This document shows, one piece after another, positions 1-12,042 of a DNA stretch of 64,000 bases. The first letter of the stretch is position 1. Every line of letters begins with the position of its first letter. This DNA is from Chlorophyllum brunneum (Eukaryota; Basidiomycota; Agaricomycetes; Agaricales; Agaricaceae). The notes beneath the pieces are model-generated. The model made no database searches. It was not told the origin of the DNA and was given only the letters and a program-made list of their open reading frames with translations. The stretch spans positions 806,001-870,000 of the forward strand of contig OY756139.1 of the NCBI GenBank assembly GCA_963576785.1, read 5' to 3'. The position numbers and the translations under genes are program-made.

Positions 1-1226
1 GTCAAGATCAAGTTCCCAATCTTCGAATTTGAGAGAGTCGGAATGAGGGTTCTTGGGGCGGAAGAAGGGGCGGAGAAGGGTGTATGAAGTCACGACAGAG
101 AGGTTGGGTAAAATCCGGAGGGTGCCCTCATTTGGTCCTGTAGATGAGAGAGAAGTCCAGCCTTGCCATGGTCGAAAAATAGAACAAGCGTTACTAGAGC
201 GAATGGTGAGCAAATCTTCCGAAAATCTAAGACTAGCACCCACGGCACTTGATAAAGATCACTCTGGACACCAAGTCGTGGTGAGGCATCGAAAGGGTCA
301 TGCCGCCTCCAATGACTTCCACCTTTGAAAATGTTACTGTAAACTTTCCGGAAGCCAGGATCCTCCCAACGCTCAACAGTACCACCGTCAATATGGGGCC
401 CAAGAGTGAACTTGGTATCTCCGGGTTGGCGAATTCTCAGACGGTCATAGTAAGAAATGGGAATGGTAAGTTTGATTTGATCTGATGTAGACGTATGCCA
501 TAGTGAGAGGAGGAATTCGTGGGTGTTGATGAGCCCAGGGTGAGTGCGTGCAAGAGTCTGCCCAACAGAATTATAGATCTCGAAAACTTGTATATTATCC
601 TCAGGGAAGCCTCAAACATGTGTTGAGCATCGGGGTGTGGCACGAAAACAACAGGCATTTACCTTTAATATGAGCAGTGTTGGCCGCTGCATAGTCCTTA
701 ATCTGTTGCTTCCATCCGAGCGCCTCCTGCAGTAGACCTAAGAAACTCTGGCCAAAGAGAATCCATTGATTACCTACATCTTGTGCAATAGCACCAGTGA
801 CGATGACCGTCCCCACCCGCTTGATTTGATCAATTTGCATCTGGCTGACCTGACCTGACTTGATATCCTCATAGCTAACTTTGGCAATTAGCTACAACAT
901 TTTTGGATGCTAGCATCAATGTAGGTCCACAAAGGTACACTGACCAAGCTTACCCCATTCCCTTTCTCCACGATTTCGCCGAGAGTGCTTTCGAGCTCGT
1001 CTAAAACCTGCCTCCAGCTCTCAACAAGTTCGTCCCTAAATATCTCCTTCTTTAGCGCCGCAAACCTGTCTGGTAAAGCAGTGTGGTCCTCGCCGGGCGT
1101 AAGAGTAGTGAAAATGCCCGAAATGGTGCCCTCTTTTTTGGGTTGGCGCTTGGCGGTGACAACGGTCGCAAGCTGTCGTGTAAGTGTTGGTGGTGCACGT
1201 TGAATGTGACGGGAGAGAGGATACAT
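1..1226 (-). CDS. DUF1479 family protein (3' end outside window)
   Basis: The protein belongs to the DUF1479 (YbiU-like) family, a cupin/2OG-oxygenase-like fold whose substrate is not established. The ATG is at 1226. The N-terminus is basic and could be a mitochondrial presequence, followed by KKEGTISGIF and a helical stretch. An intron of about 58 nt then leads to LIAKVSYEDIKSGQV. Downstream exons carry family landmarks: VFEIYNSVGQTLARTHPG, RLRIRQPGDTKFTLGPHIDGG with the likely metal-binding His and Asp, VERWEDPGFRKVY, and after another intron a block starting CSIFRPWQGW followed by STGPNEGTL. At least four exons are visible. The frame is still open at base 1, so the C-terminus lies outside. 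It has no partner gene here. The family call is good; the biochemical role is unknown. Confidence 0.85.
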
Positions 1227-3366
1227 ATGGGCGGAAAGGAATAGAAGCGATTTAATAAGGGTTGATGGAGGGGGGAGGATTTTAGGCCGGGGACACAGGC
1301 CATCTTTATATCCCTAATCTGCCCTTTCCCCAGTTGCTCTTTCCGATCATGGGAACGTAAGAGATGTGGACAAGATAGCAGTACATCTGCTGAGCAGAAG
1401 ACATTTGAAGCAGCCCAAGTCCACATTCACACACCATAATTTTCCGAGCTGATTCCGACACGATTTCGTCACCCTAGCTAAATTTCCTGGAGGCCCAAAC
1501 ATATGGGACTCTTATGAATACTAAAGATAATCGGTTCAGATAAACTAAATTACCCGATATTTTTCCGCACATCCAGACCAATGATGTGCGGGTTAAATAG
1601 CTATCGGTTACAGTTACAGGCTACCTATAACCAAGCTGACTAAGAGCTGAATCACTGACGTTATCGATCTGAACTACGACATTAGAATTACACGAGTAGA
1701 ACCACCATACTCATCATCAGCCACATCGGTATCTATATCAACCAGCTCATGCACCTCCAGTTCATCTTCGAAGGTCAGTGCTGCAAACTGATTGTACAGA
1801 GAGGTCCAATAATCAGATGAAAAATCAACAGTTCCGCCAAGTTGATTTGGGAAGAATATACCGCAGGCTTTCCAGCTGCGTAATCTATCTGCCCAAACTA
1901 AAATAGCTTTGGTGAAGTACTATATTCTATCAGGTGAAAACATATCTGTCAATGCCGGCCCATGTTATCAGGTTGTCCAACCCATGATATTACTAAGTGG
2001 GAAAGATATGGGTTACATCAAAGTTATAACCCATCACTAACTACAACCGTAGCCCATAAACGTACCAATTATACTCGGTTAGTAACCGCCCATCAGTGCA
2101 TACAGATGCCGAACCACCGAAAGCTTTCCTTTTCGTGCGCAGAGGAACGGCGATCGAGCCACTGCTCTATTTCATCTACATCATGTTTCTGGGTGAAGTT
2201 GGACTGACAAGGTCATCGTTACACTGATGTAGGAGTCGAACAATTTGTGAAATTAATTTTTTGATCGATTAGCCCGAGCAATTTCTGCCAGGTGAATACA
2301 AACATCACGCAGAGACTTCGTTAATGAGGCATGCATGAGGGAGTGTTTGTCAAGAGACGAGCTCATTAACCATAATCATCCCACGTTTCAATCCCCTACG
2401 ATGCACAAGAGATGAGCGGAGTAATGCATGGATGTGGATGAAGTTCTTAGTCACGGTGCCGACCTCTCACTGACCACGCGTGTATACTTCCAGCTTCTGG
2501 TTAAGCGTTCTTGAATTCATTCTTTGCTTAAGATGAATATGAGCCTTCATTTCAGAGATATCCGCACGGGATGCAATGGAATGGGAAGGCAATAATTTCA
2601 GCGATCTACTGCTGACCAAGAGCACTACCAGCGATAGTTGGGTGGAAAATATGGCTGTAGGTTGGGGGGCGGAGTGTTTAACAGTGAGTCAAGATAGTGG
2701 TTGACTTCCTGTGAGTGGTTTGGGGGAATCTAGCCTTCCGGACTTGAGTGGGAGTAACATAACTGTTAAGGAGATTAATATCACGAAAAAACTTTCTGAG
2801 GCCACACTCGAGATGCCAAGATGAAGATGTTACTGGGATCTCTTATATTTTAGTTTTCATCCCCACATTTCGACACTGCGCATCTGGGACGGGCTGCACT
2901 CTGACTATCATGGAATAACTACTGGAAGTCAAAGTCACAATATGTCCATCGCCTAGCCGCTCCCCAATTTTTGGGGTATTGTGGCGATCAATGAAGAGTT
3001 AGGGGCTTCTTAATATATGCCCTCGGCGGTGCCCCTGAGGTCCAGGTTGCCGGAGTCTGCCAGATGCAACAGTGGAGTTCGGGCTGAGAGCCGCACCCAC
3101 AGGGAAGTGCGAAATAAACAAGCTGGTAATGCCGTAGGTTATACAGAGTGTGATTTTCTGAAGCTAGGATTCGAAGAGCACAGTGCCAGTGCTCGTGGAC
3201 AGAGGAAGGTCGAGGCGAGGAGGTGGGTTAAAAATAGACATGATCGGATCCTGATCTCGGCAAGGCTTCTTTTGATACACGTGTTGGTTAAGCTCCCCGT
3301 CACGGCTGGATCAAAATACTTTTCTTCTTCTTTGACCACCACCCGCTGGGTATATCTACCCCCAGC
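1227..3366. other. Long intergenic stretch with one orphan reading frame
   Basis: About 2.1 kb with no complete gene that I can support. The sequence is AT-richer than the flanking genes and the ORFs are short and lack family features. The only coding-like piece is the minus-strand frame at 1674-1919, listed separately. The right end, just before 3367, should contain the promoter of the sulfate permease, but I see no clear TATA box. Confidence 0.4.
1674..1919 (-). pseudogene. Orphan C-terminal coding fragment, unidentified
   Basis: A minus-strand frame of about 80 codons runs from 1919 to a TAG at 1674-1676. It has non-random composition: TKAILVWADRLRSW, then an acidic tail ending DVADDEYGGSTRVILMS. 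A stop codon sits immediately upstream, directly before a possible splice acceptor (TATAG), and I found no convincing upstream exon. It could be the last exon of a degenerated gene or a gene fragment left by rearrangement. I do not recognise the family. Confidence 0.22.
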
Positions 3367-6212
3367 ATGACTTCAACACCACCGCACCGCAGCTTCAGGA
3401 CCAGCCACATCCGTGCAGACACTTCAGATCTGAATTCTACGAGCTCTCTCATGGGTATCGACGCGATAGTACCTCCAGTGGCGGAGGAACGGACGGCTTT
3501 GTTGGATGGTAACACTGGGCGAAGAACGGACTATATCAGTGGTACATCCACGCCTAATCTCAGTATGTCATTCTGTTTCTCCTTCTCCCAGCCCCGTTTG
3601 TTATAACATCTCCATATTTCGAGATTGCTTCATTCCGTTTTCGAGCATTCCGATACAAATATGTTGAACGGCGTATTCACAGGACTCGACTCTGGCAAGG
3701 ACACCTCAGTACTTGCCAAACGTATCAAATACTACATCCCATCGCTCGCATGGATACCGAACTATTCCTTTAGCCTGTGCGTACTCATTTGTGTCCTGCT
3801 ACTTCGGCACCTTGGTGTTGGATTGCTCAATCAATCAACAGAATTGGAGGCGATATTCTTGCTGGCCTCACAGTAGCTGCAATGCTCATCCCTCAGTCAG
3901 TTAGTTACGCGACTTCCCTCGCAAAAATCAGTCCAGTTACTGGCTTGGTGCGTTCGGCCGGACCATCAGTTCTCTTCGGCTCCTGACTGACTGAATGTCA
4001 AATCCCGTCACTAGATTTCGGCTTCCGTACCTGGCATTGTATATGCACTTCTTGGAACTTCGAGACAGTTGAACGTAGCACCTGAAGCAGCGACCAGTCT
4101 ACTATTAGGTCAAGCTATTGCCGATATTTTGCATGACCTCACCAGTACAGATAACGCGACCGCGGTGGGACTCACTGTTGCGACAGCTGTTACACTGCAG
4201 GTGAGTAACCCCCGTGTTCTAAGCGGGTGATATGGATGGCTGAGGCCGAAATTCCGTTCTAGGCTGGTCTGATCGAGTTTCTTCTTGGCTTCTTCCGCCT
4301 AGGATTCATCGATGTCGTCCTTAGCCGGGCGCTGTTGCGTGGGTTCATAACTGCTGTCGCCGTTGTCATCATGGTGTACGTCCAAGCCCTGTTTCGCTTC
4401 CGGTATCGTGCTGAAGCCCCTATCTCAGCGAACAACTGATTCCAATGTTTGGCCTAACGAAGCTCTCACACGAGTTTGATCTCGAAACGACCTTAGACAA
4501 GATAGTCTTCTTGTGTCGTTACACATGGTCAAACTACAGCGAGTTAACGGCTATCGTTAGCTTTGGAGCTTTATTCACTTTGATTGCGGTTCGTTCCGTA
4601 AAGGACCAATTCAAGAAATACTGGTTCATTTATCGAATCCCAGAAGTGCTCCTTGTCGTCATTGCTTCTACTGGTACGTTCCCCGCTTCCTCTAACACTA
4701 CATACAATCATCTGAACACGCTGCCCAGCTTTGAGCGCCCACTACAAATGGAACGAGAGAGGTCTAGACATCCTTGGATCTGTATCAATCACAACAGGCG
4801 AATCGTTCTTTGTTCTTCCCTTTAATAAGAATGTCCTTAAGTATGCTCACCGCACAACACCTACTGCCGTGTAAGTATCTCATCGTCCACATGTCCCAAA
4901 CTCATAAGTCTGTAGCATCATCTCTATTGTAGGCTTCCTCGACAGCATTGTCGCCGCCAAGCAGAACTCAGCTCGTTTCGGATACTCTATCAGCCCAAAC
5001 CGTGAGCTCGTAGCTTTGGGAGCAGCCAATGTTGCAGGTTCATTCATTCCTGGAACTCTTCCCGCTTTCGGCTCCATTACACGCTCACGAATTAATGGTG
5101 ATGTTGGTGGTCGTACGCAAATGGCCTCGCTTGTCTGCTCTGGAGTGGTGTTACTTGCGACGTTCGTCCTTCTTCCATGGATGTACTATCTGCCGAAGTG
5201 CGTTCTTGCAGTGGTGTGAGTGTTTCTAGGTTCCAGTGTTGGTGATGTAGAGTGCTCACTGTGGCTCTTAGGATCACTTTGGTCATCTTCTCTCTTCTTG
5301 CGGAGACGCCTCATGATGTCATCTACTACTGGAGGTTCGTATCACGTTTTCATTGTTCGGACACCATGGGTTGTTAACATGGCGATGACGATGGGCAGAA
5401 TGGGTGCCTGGATTGATCTTGGCCTCATGTTCCTCACATTCTTTTGCTCCATCGTTTACGATGTTGAAGTCGGCATCGTAGTTAGTCTGATCATCTCGCT
5501 CCTGCTCCTCGTCCATCGCTCTTCCAAAACACGGATGACAATTCTGGTAGGGCTGTCCGCCATCCTCCATCCACACCAAAACAAATTCTAACTCTTGATG
5601 TGGGGTGTTCGTAGGGTCGCGTTCCCGGAACTGATCGATGGAGACCTGTGAACGAGGAACCTGAAGCAGAAGAGGGTGTTCCTGGAGCCCTCGTCGTTCG
5701 TATTCGAGAGAGCTTGGATTTCGCAAATACAGCTCAGCTCAAGGGTGCGTGTTTTTGTACGAGCTGTTTCAGAGGTTATTCATAGGCTCATAGAACGTCT
5801 GCGCCGTCTGGAGTTGTATGGTCCAATTAAGACTCATCCATCTGAAGCGCCACGAAGACAGGAGACGACTGTCATTGTTTTCCACATGGCTGATGTTGAC
5901 AAGTGTGACGCTTCGTATGTGTTTGCCTGTGGTTATTGTGTTGGCGTGCTGATGGTGGATGTAGTGCAATGCAGATTTTCTACGAGCTCCTTGAAGAATA
6001 CAAGGTATACTATTTCTTAGGTAGTTGATGATCAATGTATGCTTATAATCCCTTTACAGTCTCGAGGGGTTGACCTCTTCATCACACACCTCAAGGACAA
6101 GCCGCAGCAACAGTTTATGCAGGCTGGGATCTGGGATCTCCTGGGTGCCAATGCCTTCAGGCAGACAGTTGCTGACGCCATTTCTATTGTTGAAGCCTCC
6201 AATCGGTATTAG
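3367..6212 (+). CDS. SulP/SLC26 family sulfate permease with STAS domain
   Basis: Plasma-membrane anion transporter of the SulP family; the fungal members (SUL1/SUL2 type) take up sulfate with protons. The ATG is in context CCCAGCATGA. A hydrophilic N-tail precedes YYIPSLAWIPNY, then the first membrane helices with the family block GDILAGLTVAAMLIPQSVSY, and later helices including GFITAVAVVIM, SIVGFLDSIVAAKQNS and NVAGSFIPGTLPAFGSITRS. The C-terminal third is a STAS domain (VVRIRESLDFANTAQL, TVIVFHMADVDKCDAS, VDLFITHLKDKPQQ). About ten short introns interrupt it. Length after splicing is roughly 700-750 residues, normal for the family. It converges on the cyclase gene at 6392. No frame break is needed, so it looks functional. 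Sulfate as the substrate is inferred from family. Confidence 0.92.
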
Positions 6213-6391
6213 ATTTCTTTTGTCTTGGGAATATAGATGTTCTGCTGTGTTGTTTTCCTGCCAACCCCATGCTTTCGGATTCCTCATGCTTGTTATATTG
6301 GATAGAACGGTGCATCCCTGTTGCCTTTTGAAGACCGCATCCATTGATTGTGTACTGTTACATGACTTAGTACCTAGCTTGGCTCCTAGAA

Positions 6392-7063
6392 TTAATACAT
6401 TTGCCATGCAATTGCGCGTACAGGCGAGCCGTCTACCCCATCTAACTTAAGCGGCAAGAGGCTTACGTGAACATTTTTGAGGCCAATTAATGGCTTCAAA
6501 TTGGCCAAGTTCTCGGCAATGACTCCTCCAGCACCAAGAACGGCTTCATGAAACTGGAATCCATTTTCCCCTCCTCCCTCTAACACGGTCTCGTCTGGGT
6601 TGAGCGTGTCAACACCTACGACGCGTATGTCGTGTGCAAGGAGTCCATCAGCAACATCCTTCATCAAGTAAGGGTGATCGTAATATTCGTTCGTACCCCA
6701 CTTTTCGTACCACCCTGTATATATCAATATGATTAAACCAGGTTTCAAATCTTCCTCATACGGCTGGATATCACTCCAGGTTATTTTCTGCTTTGGCTGG
6801 ATACCTTTTGAGATATCGATTATTAGGGTGGGGCCCACGAGATGATGGAGGGGTATTTGATCAATAGTGGGTGCGCCAGTGATGAAGTGAGATGGGGCGT
6901 CGATGTGAGTGCCGGAGTGTGAACCGAGGGAGAGGTGATGGATTTGGTAGCCATGTTCTTTGACGGTGGTTAATGGTTTGGCGGAGTAGGGAGGGTCGCC
7001 GGGGTATATTTGGGTGTGGGAGTTGAGAGGATGGGTGAGGTCGTAGAGTTTGCAGGCAGACAT
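6392..7063 (-). CDS. Cyclase-family metal-dependent hydrolase (kynurenine formamidase-like)
   Basis: Single-exon gene of 223 residues in the cyclase/arylformamidase family, whose members hydrolyse N-formylkynurenine, isatin or related amides with bound metal. Visible landmarks are LYDLTHPLNSHTQIYPGDPP at the N-terminus and the signature SHSGTHIDAPSHF near residue 50, whose HxGTHxDxPxH pattern supplies the metal ligands. LIYTGWYEKWG and VVGVDTLNPDE follow, then FHEAVLGAGGVIAENLANL near the end. The frame is open further upstream but without an ATG, so the start at 7063 (MSACK) is preferred. The gene is convergent with the sulfate permease and divergent from the MYND gene. Substrate cannot be assigned from sequence alone. 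Confidence 0.85.
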   Translation of the reverse strand: MSACKLYDLTHPLNSHTQIYPGDPPYSAKPLTTVKEHGYQIHHLSLGSHSGTHIDAPSHFITGAPTIDQIPLHHLVGPTLIIDISKGIQPKQKITWSDIQPYEEDLKPGLIILIYTGWYEKWGTNEYYDHPYLMKDVADGLLAHDIRVVGVDTLNPDETVLEGGGENGFQFHEAVLGAGGVIAENLANLKPLIGLKNVHVSLLPLKLDGVDGSPVRAIAWQMY

Positions 7064-7355
7064 TGGTGTTTTCACGTGATACGGATAAGCAATGGTCAGT
7101 CTCAGCACATATTAACCAATACGATCTAGAAGACACCCAACTTGGACGACTGTGGGTGTCACCTAGTCAAGCTTCAACGTCCAACTACCGCCTGAGGGTA
7201 GTTTCATAAATTCTTTGTCCGTCTCAGTGTCACCTCTGGCAAAGACTTAATACGTAATCAAAGGTAAAAACGGAATAATTATATCCTCTTTGGCACGTAA
7301 TGTAACCGTTTCAGGGTTAACTGTAACTTGATCTGCTACAGCTACTATCTTCCCG

Positions 7356-8699
7356 ATGGACGATCTCAAGCTCACACGCGACGACTTGCTCAGTGTTCTA
7401 AACGAGATGAACGTCGTTATACCTCGGGACACCAAGCTCAAGGTGGATCGTATACGCCACCGCCTTGAAAGGACCCTCGATGCCGCACAACGCTACTCAA
7501 CTCTCTTTGGTAACGAGATTACTGTTGTCAACCCGCTCGACTATCCGACCTGGAACAAGAAAAAAGACCTTACCAATGGGCTGTACCGAAAAATGTGGGG
7601 CGGAATTCCACGTGAAGGAGAGCGCAAGAGGGGTACGTTTGCAAATATATGCGCTTTGATCATCGGAGTCGGAGGGGAATGGAAGAAGGGCACGCATATC
7701 GTTGTTCTCACGGACGAAAAATCGACTGCTATCGTCGTTCATGTGAGTTCTTCCATCCTTGATCATACATCTCCAACAAATGCTCATCGTGTGTTGAAGG
7801 TCTCGTCCGTCCAGGCTGTGAAAGAAAAGCGGCCTTTACTCGTGCTCGGGTACGCCTTTCTTGTCGGCACAAAGGACACGAGCATGAAACAGACAATCAA
7901 GAAATTCTTATCGACTGAGGATAAATATACGACTATCAGGGCTACAAGGGTCGAACAGGCCGTATTGTTGCATCTGTTGATGCAGAACAGCAAACACCTA
8001 TCTTCAGACTTTGAAGTTCCCCCAGGCCTCGATGGCCGTTACAATCTTAGCTTCTTTCTTCCTACGACCTGGCTCAGCATGAATGATATCGGTCGTTTGA
8101 ACAAAACCACGGGATGTACTGTATGCGGTGACATTACCCGCAGTTATTGTTCCGCTTGCAAGTCCACCCAATACTGCAGCAAAGGTACGTTGTTTTGTCT
8201 CCCTTTCAGTATATATACTAAATTTATGTCTATGAATCCGGTTTTCATAGAATGCCAACAAAAGCATTGGGGTGAACACAAATTTTTATGCCGTTCCATT
8301 GCTTCGGGCAGTTGGCATACGATCACCCTCGAGCCGCACGCAACGGCCGAAATGAGTGGAATGTGCAGCACCTGGATTAACAGATACGACGATTTCGATG
8401 ACGAGACATCAACTCAGGATGGGGAGTCGCGTGATAAAGTCCCTGTGAATATTCATGGTGATAAATATCATGTGGTCAAACTTCAATTACCCATCGGTGG
8501 CTCGTCGCATATGTTGTTATATGACCGAGAAAAGTCATTCCAGTTGTACTTCCATCCGAGAAAGAACCCAACCGCTTTTACGGAATTGGTGTTGCAGATG
8601 GGAACTTGGCCGAAGTTGTATAGGTGGGCTCAGCGAGTGAGTGATTGGGAACGGAAGATTTGTGTTGATCGTGAACCGCAGCCGGTTCCTCGCTGGTGA
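7356..8699 (+). CDS. MYND zinc-finger protein
   Basis: Protein of about 400 residues with a C-terminal-half MYND finger, a zinc-binding protein-interaction module. The finger reads CTVCGDITRSYCSACKSTQYCSK, then after an intron ECQQKHWGEHKFLC, giving the full C-x2-C / C-x2-C / YC / HxxxC ligand set. Two introns are in frame without stops and so are easily missed: 7743-7814 (72 nt) and 8185-8250 (66 nt, GTACGT...CATAG, splitting the finger). Removing the second restores the canonical YCSKECQ spacing. The N-terminal 250 residues match nothing I recognise. The gene is divergent from the cyclase gene. Function is unknown; the domain call is firm. Confidence 0.83.
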   Translation: MDDLKLTRDDLLSVLNEMNVVIPRDTKLKVDRIRHRLERTLDAAQRYSTLFGNEITVVNPLDYPTWNKKKDLTNGLYRKMWGGIPREGERKRGTFANICALIIGVGGEWKKGTHIVVLTDEKSTAIVVHVSSSILDHTSPTNAHRVLKVSSVQAVKEKRPLLVLGYAFLVGTKDTSMKQTIKKFLSTEDKYTTIRATRVEQAVLLHLLMQNSKHLSSDFEVPPGLDGRYNLSFFLPTTWLSMNDIGRLNKTTGCTVCGDITRSYCSACKSTQYCSKGTLFCLPFSIYTKFMSMNPVFIECQQKHWGEHKFLCRSIASGSWHTITLEPHATAEMSGMCSTWINRYDDFDDETSTQDGESRDKVPVNIHGDKYHVVKLQLPIGGSSHMLLYDREKSFQLYFHPRKNPTAFTELVLQMGTWPKLYRWAQRVSDWERKICVDREPQPVPRW

Positions 8700-8861
8700 A
8701 CGTCACCCGTGTAGCTTGAATTTTCCCAATGAATTCTCTGATCGTTCTGAATATTACCCGAACCCTAAGCACACTTCACCAAAAACTTCTTTCAGTTCAA
8801 CAATACAATCATACTATATCGGCCCTAAAAACCATACAACGAACATTCAAGGGGCGAGGCG

Positions 8862-9412
8862 TTAAACATCTCCCTCAAGATTGAAATGAAAGTGGTTACA
8901 GCCCAAGGCAAGGAGACCGCTCTGTACGCGCCAGGTGAGGATTTTGTTGTTATGAATAAAAGAATGTAGGATACTGACGAAGGTGTTGTTACTGCAGCAA
9001 ACAGGTTGGGCAGAGCTATTGAGAGTGTCAACGTGGTCGCCTAGATTCTATCTATTAGCGACCCACCAGGAGTTGCCGCCAACGCCCGCGATGGGGAGCG
9101 GGCCGCAGGCAACTAATACTACAGTCAACGTCGGGATATTTACCAAACAGGATTGACTCACGGCCAATGAGACCGGTGAGAGAGCCCAAGGAAATACCGA
9201 GGAGGCCCAACAACTGAGATGTGACGGGATCAGTGGTCTAGAATCATGATGGTCAATAAGTCGGACAACTTGTTTCATAGAACCTTTATCCGACTTACAT
9301 TTTGGACTTGGTTGCAGCACAAGGTGGAGCCAGTGTTGCAATCGTCACGGGTGGCAAGAGGACCGGCGGCGGCGAGGAGAGGGAAAGCGGCGAGAATGGT
9401 AGAGACACGCAT
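8862..9412 (-). CDS. Class I hydrophobin (HYD1)
   Basis: Small secreted, self-assembling surface protein that coats aerial hyphae and spores. The ATG at 9412 opens a signal peptide (MRVSTILAAFPLLAAAGP). Spliced from five exons, the mature part shows all eight cysteines: CNTGSTLCC, then TTDPVTSQLLGLLGI...[20 protein letters not shown] and GLLALGC. Spacings fit the class I consensus. Introns: 9238-9298; one after GLIG; one splitting the fifth Cys codon (TG|C); one after NNTF. The stop is at 8862-8864. The C-terminal tail after the last Cys (NHFHFNLEGDV) is unlike the short PINxNL tails of HYD2 and HYD3. It is the left member of the local hydrophobin cluster. Confidence 0.88.
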
Positions 9413-10604
9413 TGTAAAACTTGAATAGAGAGCTGTTGAGAATTTAAGTGGCTGTTTTCGGCTGATGAGGGTCCTCTGCATTTTTCTCCGATTTTTATGG
9501 TTGTATGACTGAAGAATGCTCCACCCCAATTTCCTCCCTTTGTCCGAGGGTGTGGAGACGAAGCTCATGGCGTCTATCAGTTACCCAAGGTGAATGAATG
9601 GTGATGAAAGTTCTGGTCGTGATGATTCCTACGATATGGAGAGAAAGAATGTTCTGCATTCGTTATCCTCGCGTTTTTATACTCGGGGAGTTTGTACATG
9701 ACGCCTGATACTTGCATGGACATATCTTTAGGACTGTTGCTTTACAGGCAAAACCAGGGAATGGATGACGATGTCAGTAGATGAATTGTCTTACATATCG
9801 TATCTTGTCCTCAGTGGCGCAGGTCTGCAGGCCGAAGTTATCCTGCTTCTTCTGCGAAGGACTCGGTCCCCTCTTGTTTTATCACTCTTAAACATATTAG
9901 TCGATGTATGTACACATTGCGGGCTATCGAGAAATTATTTAATTCAACAGCCTCAGGTCCCGCTCTGGTGCTATGGATACGCTCCAATGTCATGCTGTAC
10001 AGGTTTTCCACGGGTAATTTAGTAAGCTCAGAGTTTAGGAGGGGAAGATAAGTCGGTGCGCATGAAGTTCAAATTTGTGAACATTACGAGATGAGTGCTT
10101 TGATGCTAATTGGGACATATCCTGGTCCGGACCGTGGGGTGTTTCCCGAGAAGCGGATTTGACAACCGAGGACAATCCTGATCGTGGGTTTTAATTATAA
10201 GCGATCCGAAGGCATCAGAGCCTGTCAAAACCTGTCACTCATAAGTATTTTGATGATGGCACGAGGCCTATTTATCACCGAAGACATGGCTATTTTTATT
10301 CGGTTGTCAAATTTGCGATTTCGTTTGAAGACCGTAAGTTGCCGGCATAGAACGCTTACTTTGTTGGAAAAGGGGATGGCAATTTTTAGTGTTGCCTGAT
10401 ATGCTTGAAGTCGTTAACGTTCGTTGGCTGAACTACTCTGATTTTCTGTATTCTGAAGTTACTCAGGATTCCAATCATACACATTTATCGTTCAATCAAT
10501 ACTTAGGAACTACAAACAGACGAATTCAAGACCAAGTGCCACGAGGAGACGGGACCCCATCCCCAAGCAGAATTGGCAGGCATTCATTGGCCGCTGACCG
10601 CTTA
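9413..10604. other. Intergenic, no supported gene
   Basis: About 1.2 kb between HYD1 and HYD2. It holds the HYD1 upstream region and short ORFs without start context, splice structure or family features. An 85-codon plus-strand frame at 9765 was considered and not accepted. No repeat or RNA gene was seen. Confidence 0.45.
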
Positions 10605-11112
10605 TCACAAGTTGATGTTGATAGGGCTGCAACCCAAGTTGATGAGACCATTCTGTCGGGGGATATGTTAGTGGGTATCGCGAATGGAATCCAGGATAAT
10701 CATACGAATTGGTTGTTGGTGCAGCAGACGGGCTGGGCGGAGCAGGAATTGCCACCACCACCGATGATAGTGAGGGGGCTACAGTTCACTTTGAGAAGCT
10801 ATCTCAGTCATTGAACGTGGAACGATGTTTGAAAACTCTTACAGCCAATCAGTCCAGTAATGGGGCCCAAAACAATGCCCAAAAGACCCAGCAATGTGCT
10901 AGTAATCGGGTCGCTGGCCTTTTAATTTGGAGTTAGCAGGCTAACAAATGCGGACGAATACGAGGGCTCACACTCTGGACAGAGTTGCAGCATTGGATGG
11001 GACCAGTGTTGCAGCTGCTACTGGGCTCATCGCGTATAGCGATAGCCGAGGCAGCGGCGAACAAGGGGAGAGCGAGGAGGAAGAAACAGATGTAGGAGAT
11101 AAAGCGAGACAT
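10605..11112 (-). CDS. Class I hydrophobin (HYD2)
   Basis: Secreted hydrophobin with the eight-cysteine pattern. The ATG at 11112 starts a signal peptide ([14 protein letters not shown]). Exon 1 ends [14 protein letters not shown]; exon 2 is [15 protein letters not shown]...GPITGLIG; exon 3 gives [16 protein letters not shown] and [11 protein letters not shown]; the last exon is [15 protein letters not shown] followed by TGA. It is a close paralogue of HYD3: exon 2 and the C-terminus are nearly identical in pattern. Two of its introns must use AAG acceptors (ATTAAAAG before GCCAGCGAC, CTCAAAG before TGAACTG), where HYD3 has TAG and CAG. A TATA box lies upstream at 11174-11182. Confidence 0.87.
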
Positions 11113-11173
11113 GATGAAATAGCTTTGAACAATTAGCACAGTTCTTGCTGAAGATTGGGATGTTATTTGACGT

Positions 11174-11182
11174 CTTTATATA
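11174..11182 (-). promoter_or_regulatory. TATA box of HYD2
   Basis: On the minus strand the sequence reads TATATAAAG, about 62 nt before the HYD2 start codon. This leaves a short 5' leader if transcription starts about 30 nt downstream. Confidence 0.55.
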
Positions 11183-11365
11183 GGCTGGGGCAGGTACTTG
11201 CTTGCACACTTGATCCTTGGCAAGCATTGCCGTTGTTGACTGAGAGCATGCCTCGGTGTTTGACCGCCCTCTGTAAGGAGTATCATTCAATCCGTATGAG
11301 AAATTAAGCAGAGTTCCTGAGTCTACATTCGCAGCGCCCAACAGGAACGTTTAGGTGAGCTTACG

Positions 11366-11747
11366 CCGGGCAAGGCACTCCGCGGTTACGGCTGCATGAA
11401 AGCCCAGTAGGCGGAAGTATTCTTGCGGATTGTATGTCATGAGAACCTGAAGTAAAGCACAATATTAAGACATCTGTCATCAATTGCCGCTAGAGGTTCA
11501 ATCAAGCAAGTGGTGATGTGATGGGATGAAGAGCACTCGCTCGGAAGGAGTTGCGACGGAATATGGCGCTTGTCAGGCTGTCAGAGGCCAGGGCAGGCCC
11601 AGCAATGACGTTCATGAGAATGTTGTAGACGTCCTCCACGCTAATGACTCGCAAACCGATGACAGGCCACGTAACTGATCCGTGAAAACGGTGTCGTCGA
11701 TTCACCACAGACGGCCCTGGAATGAGCAGGTCCTCGGCCGTAAACAT
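11366..11747 (-). CDS. Possible small hypothetical gene
   Basis: An ATG at 11747 opens an 81-codon minus-strand frame (MFTAEDLLIPGPSVVNRRHR...) ending at 11502. About 50 nt further on, after a CTTCAG acceptor, a second coding-like piece (VLMTYNPQEYFRLLGFHAAV, then TAECLARR before GTAAGC) runs to about 11366. Joining the two needs an intron of about 90 nt whose donor I could not fix in frame. I see no known domain. It lies between HYD2 and the dehydrogenase, where it may be an unknown small protein or a relic. Confidence 0.27.
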
Positions 11748-12042
11748 AATGGACTATCATCGTCCACTCGTAATCCCTGGTTCCACGCGTCGGTGAAAGC
11801 AGGCCTCTATCCAGCAGGTCCTAGTCCGCGTACCCAGGATCATTTGGACAGCTTGTGGTAGGGTCAGTGCATCAGCAACGACAGGAAATCACAGGAGATG
11901 CTTCTTTGAACGAGATGAAGTCATCAGTTAATGGCGTGTATCTTTGGGGATCTCTAAGGTACTGGTAATTGTCCAGGATCCAATGGTTGGATTCCAACTC
12001 CATGCACAAATCGTGCTATGTAGTCGTATTGGTCGGACAACT

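Noticed and set aside
9765..10022. 85-codon plus-strand ORF with a hydrophobic middle
   Set aside because: No leader or promoter signal and no family resemblance; ends in an AT-rich stretch.
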